This document shows, piece by piece, positions 6,333-8,294 of a stretch of 8,294 bases of DNA. The translations under genes and the position numbers were made by a program. The DNA comes from an uncultured bacterium. Its GTDB lineage: Bacteria; Actinomycetota; Coriobacteriia; Coriobacteriales; Coriobacteriaceae. The stretch covers positions 1-8,294 of the forward strand of contig CAJMRD010000088.1 of assembly GCA_905215725.1 (NCBI GenBank), written 5' to 3'. Position 1 is the first letter of the stretch. Every line of letters starts with the position of its first letter. The notes below the pieces were generated by a model. That model ran no database searches. It saw nothing but the letters and a program-made list of their open reading frames with translations, and was not told where the DNA came from.

Positions 6333-6511
6333 TCAGCCGTACAGCTTGATCTCCCGGGTTCCATGTGGTCGTCCCCCAATAAGACGTCCCTGATGTAGCT
6401 CTGCGGCAGGAACTCGACGGGCAGCACTGGGTCGTCGACGTAGCCGGGCACGGGGAGTAGGCGTGGCCTTTGGATATAGCGTGGCCGCCTGCCGGCGGAC
6501 TGCCACTTCAG
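6333..6511 (-). pseudogene. Possible relic of an unidentified gene before the terminator
   Basis: On the minus strand one frame, open from 6511 to 6272, contains a protein-like stretch: LLPVPGYVDDPVLPVEF followed by LPQSYIRDVLLGDD. Close to its end a second frame offers REIKLYG and a stop at 6333, about 60 bases before the terminator. A frameshift between these would give a natural gene end. An in-frame TGA (6514-6512) closes it upstream and there is no start codon with a ribosome site. I do not recognise the family. Confidence 0.3.
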
Positions 6512-6582
6512 TCAAAAGCTCAGGCGCGCGCATTAAAATAATGGATATATCGCTTGATAGGCTTTTGAACAAGCATGAACAT

Positions 6583-6629
6583 CGCAGGTAAATCCGTGTA
6601 CCAATTTTTGGTATACGAATTTACCTGCG
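6583..6629. repeat. Long near-perfect hairpin (about 21 of 22 base pairs)
   Basis: CGCAGGTAAAT (6583-6593) pairs exactly with ATTTACCTGCG (6619-6629). After one mismatch the stem continues for ten more pairs (6595-6604 with 6608-6617, one G-T) to a three-base T loop. No U-tract follows on either strand. It ends one base before the first 177-bp direct repeat begins, so it may mark the element's boundary. Confidence 0.8.
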
Positions 6630-6630
6630 G

Positions 6631-6807
6631 TTTGCTGAAAGCTCTGACATGCGCTGTCGACTTCATTAAAATCGATTGCCGATCAAGTCTTCCTATATAT
6701 GCGAGCCCCAAGAAACTGCGCTGTGAACCTGAGTCCTCTATCGATCGGCCCGGTGCACCGGGCCGCTGTCCTCGAGCCGGCAACAGCTTGCCGGTCTCAA
6801 AACGTAT
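6631..6807. repeat. 177-bp direct repeat, copy 1 (upstream of the DUF1648 gene)
   Basis: This segment matches 7528-7704 without gaps at 167 of 177 positions by hand count. It ends 51 bases before the DUF1648 start codon. It contains a perfect 20-bp palindrome at 6746-6765 (centre GGTGCACC) and a hairpin CCGGCAA-CAGC-TTGCCGG at 6777-6794. The ten differences fall mostly on codon positions one and two of the only long shared frame (minus strand), so the repeat does not behave like coding DNA. Confidence 0.9.
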
Positions 6808-6858
6808 ACTTGATTTAAGGCGGAGTGGAATGTGGGCGCGCAAGGAGATGCGGAATCG

Positions 6859-7485
6859 ATGAGAGCCTCAAAAAAAATTACTGCAGTGTTATCATCTTTC
6901 ATCCTCTCTATTCTTCCATTTCTGATACTATGGGCGGCTTGGTCAGTCCTCCCTGATACAATCCCCGCTCATTGGAGTGGGGGTGTGGTTGATCGATGGG
7001 GTAATAAGCTTGAATTGCTGGTTGTTCCGCTGTTTTCTATGATTGGTTCTATTGCAATTTCTGTGTACCTTATTGTTTCCACGCGGCGAAGAGAGTTCGC
7101 GGATTTCTCTGTTCGAATGCGACGGGACTTTGTTGCGTGCTATATTTCTAGTCTTCTTTTATCGACAACCTGCTCAGTGATAATTGCCGTTTGGGTTCAG
7201 TTGATTCTTACGCAAAACACTGCGGTTGATGGGGGGCTTGGACTATCGATCTTGTATTCCCTTCCCGGGCTATATGTGATCTTGTGCGCTTTGCCGCCTT
7301 TTTATGCGAGCGGCGAGAGCAAAAAGGCAGAGCGCCTGATAACAGTTCTTATTGGCGGCGCGGAGATTGTTCTTTGTGGAATAGTGCTTGAAGGTTCGAC
7401 TGCCTCTTATGCGATGATTGGACTGATGATTCTGTTCTGTGCGTTTGAGATTGTGTCACACGCAAGGGATAGCCGGTCCTTATGA
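6859..7485 (+). CDS. DUF1648 / SdpI-like integral membrane protein
   Basis: The 208-residue protein begins with a hydrophobic helix followed by the DUF1648 signature LPDTIPAHWSGGVVDRWGNK (near 34-53), which corresponds to the family pattern P-x-x-IPxHxxxxGxxDxWGxK. About five membrane segments follow, near 11-31, 55-77, 93-118, 135-153 and 161-195, and the C-terminus is short and charged. The best-known relative, SdpI of Bacillus subtilis, is a membrane immunity protein against the SDP toxin and also works in signalling. Many DUF1648 proteins have no known role. I chose the ATG at 6859 because AAGGAG lies at 6842-6847. A start at 6832 would place that site inside the gene. The coding sequence is clearly AT-richer than coaBC or the ABC gene, suggesting acquisition. 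It is enclosed by two near-identical direct repeats. Confidence 0.85.
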   Translation: MRASKKITAVLSSFILSILPFLILWAAWSVLPDTIPAHWSGGVVDRWGNKLELLVVPLFSMIGSIAISVYLIVSTRRREFADFSVRMRRDFVACYISSLLLSTTCSVIIAVWVQLILTQNTAVDGGLGLSILYSLPGLYVILCALPPFYASGESKKAERLITVLIGGAEIVLCGIVLEGSTASYAMIGLMILFCAFEIVSHARDSRSL

Positions 7486-7527
7486 GTTGAATTACGCGCG
7501 TGCGGATATAAAGGGTGGCATGTTAAA

Positions 7528-7704
7528 TTTGTTGAAAACTCTGACATGCGCTGCCGACTTCATTAAAATCGATTGCCAATCAAGTCTTCCTATATATGCG
7601 AGCCCTGAGAAGCTGCGCTGTGAACCTGAGACCGCTATCGATCGGCCCGGTGCACCGGGCCGCTGTCCTCGAGCCGGCATCAGCTTGCCGGTCTCAAAAC
7701 GTAT
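7528..7704. repeat. 177-bp direct repeat, copy 2 (downstream of the DUF1648 gene)
   Basis: This is the second copy, offset by exactly 897 bases from the first and starting 43 bases after the DUF1648 stop. The 20-bp palindrome is fully conserved (7643-7662). The second hairpin loses one pair through an A-to-T change at 7680. Flanking bases diverge sharply on both sides, so the ends are well defined. Confidence 0.9.
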
Positions 7705-7989
7705 GCCGTCCGGTACGACCAACAGCCGAGTCTTGCGCCCAGTTCGAGCAGCGCCAGAACCCCGTGCCGGAACCCACGCAGCCGATGGCAGGGGAATTCA
7801 GCCGCGGCCATCGAGGAGCCGACCCAGGGACGGCGCCCCCAGTCCTCGAAAGATTTCCACCGCCCCCTACAGGCCTGGATTGATTTAACAGTTGATTTAA
7901 TCCGGCTGAACAAGCCGAGCATGGGCCGGTTGACAAAATGTAAGGTAAAAAAGCAGATACGACCGTACGCCGGTGCGGGGTTCGGGTGA
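7705..7989. other. Stretch without an identifiable gene
   Basis: One plus-strand frame is open from 7630 to the TGA at 7987-7989 but has no ATG, GTG or TTG until TTG near 7930 and ATG near 7920, and no ribosome site. Its product is Arg/Ser/Pro-rich, then reads LQAWIDLTVDLIRLNKPSMG. A second plus frame gives a Pro-rich end, PVPEPTQPMAGEFSRG, stopping near 7883. Neither is recognisable, so decayed gene ends are possible. An imperfect 27-bp palindrome at 7877-7903 (GGATT...AATCC) contains TAACAGTT at its centre. Confidence 0.3.
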
Positions 7990-8000
7990 TGTGATAGAAA

Positions 8001-8016
8001 GTAATACACGTATTAC
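8001..8016. promoter_or_regulatory. Palindromic operator before the antitoxin gene
   Basis: GTAATAC-AC-GTATTAC has two 7-base arms around two bases and lies 20 bases before the ATG of a ribbon-helix-helix protein gene. Such antitoxins typically bind palindromes of this kind to repress their own operon. TAATAC (8002-8007) could also serve as a -10. Confidence 0.6.
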
Positions 8017-8036
8017 ATCTAACCGGGAGGTGCATC

Positions 8037-8230
8037 ATGGCAACCGCCACCGCAGCCCTGAGAACCCCGAGGACCTCGCGAACAGGTACGACCGCCTGGC
8101 GAAGTCGACGGGCCGCACGAAAACCTTCTACATGACGGAGGCGCTTGCCGCAGAGATAGGCAGGCTCGAATACGAGTACGGCCTCATGAATTATCCGGGA
8201 AGCGTTTGGTTGCGAGGTATACCAGTGTGA
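8037..8230 (+). pseudogene. Frameshifted ribbon-helix-helix (RelB/CopG-type) antitoxin gene
   Basis: The ATG at 8037 has a good ribosome site (GGGAGG, 8025-8030, six bases away) and starts MATATAAL, like the DNA-binding strand of ribbon-helix-helix antitoxins. The rest of the domain, PEDLANRYDRLAKSTGRTKTF followed by YMTEALAAEIGRLEYEYGL, is in another frame. Removing five bases (AGAAC, about 8060-8065) would join the two as ...ALPEDLANRY. The C-terminal end, NYPGSVWLRGIPV, is short and lacks the acidic toxin-binding tail expected after EYGL. The gene therefore looks disabled by an insertion and a truncated or replaced end. No toxin gene is visible in the window. Without the shift the ATG frame stops near 8133. 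Confidence 0.65.
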
Positions 8231-8250
8231 GGGCCTGATTCGTCAGGCCC
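8231..8250 (+). terminator. UUCG-capped hairpin after the antitoxin relic
   Basis: GGGCCTGA (8231-8238) pairs perfectly with TCAGGCCC (8243-8250) around TTCG, a very stable tetraloop. It starts right after the TGA. There is no T-run, so termination may be partial. Confidence 0.45.
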
Positions 8251-8267
8251 CGCACAGGGGGACCGCG

Positions 8268-8294
8268 ATGGTGGCCACCGCGCCGCCCGAGGGG
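8268..8294 (+). CDS. Start of an unidentified gene, cut by the window edge
   Basis: ATG at 8268 follows AGGGGG (8256-8261) by six bases and opens a frame reading MVATAPPEG to the edge. Nine codons are too few to identify it. It could be the next gene of the antitoxin locus. Confidence 0.3.

Noticed and set aside
6333..6511. YkvA-like (DUF1232) reading of the VPGYVDD motif
   Set aside because: The motif resembles the IPxxGYxDD signature, but the following residues do not continue the family and no membrane helix is present.
6520..6843. Minus-strand frames shared by both 177-bp repeats as duplicated genes
   Set aside because: Differences between copies are mostly amino-acid changing, there is no ribosome site, and the frames run through palindromes and the hairpin.
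6832..6858. GTG at 6832 as start of the DUF1648 protein
   Set aside because: The extra residues are polar and would place the AAGGAG site inside the gene. ATG at 6859 puts the hydrophobic helix near the N-terminus, as in the family.

Overview
The window most likely comes from the chromosome of a Coriobacteriia gut bacterium, Collinsella or a close relative. I infer this from the GC-rich housekeeping codon use, a DUF6273-type protein end (a family I associate with this group), and the patchy accessory DNA beside a tRNA. This is not a database result.

Left edge (1-1342): the end of the coenzyme A gene coaBC (dfp), then a clean promoter, tRNA-Pro(GGG) and a terminator. This is core genome. From about 1343 onward the sequence is accessory: broken gene ends, AT-richer genes and many inverted repeats.

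Middle left (1343-3347): a minus-strand DUF6273 C-terminal relic with its own terminator. It is followed by an intact plus-strand two-gene operon: a Sec-exported 134-residue protein with four cysteines and a Gly/Ala-rich C-terminal segment, then a 79-residue three-helix membrane protein. Beyond it lies a minus-strand relic of a DnaQ-like exonuclease. The two-gene unit looks like a secreted peptide plus a membrane partner, for example bacteriocin and immunity. That function is inferred from architecture only.

Middle (3348-5760): a convergent minus-strand operon. It holds a 604-residue ABC transporter with permease and ATPase fused in one chain, and a 142-residue membrane-anchored exported protein one base downstream. 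Its leader holds two widely spaced inverted repeats that could be operator sites.

Right part (5760-8294): about 1.1 kb without a convincing intact gene but rich in dyads. These include a repeated GTCAGACATT motif, a strong minus-strand terminator and a 22-bp-class hairpin. A DUF1648 (SdpI-like) membrane protein follows, enclosed by two 177-bp direct repeats about 94% identical. The window closes with a frameshifted ribbon-helix-helix antitoxin gene behind a palindromic operator, a UUCG hairpin and the first codons of another gene.

The most interesting items are the repeat-bracketed SdpI-like gene, the secreted four-cysteine protein with its three-helix partner, and the convergent ABC operon. 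Together they suggest an antimicrobial-peptide and self-protection neighbourhood next to a tRNA. This linkage is inference.
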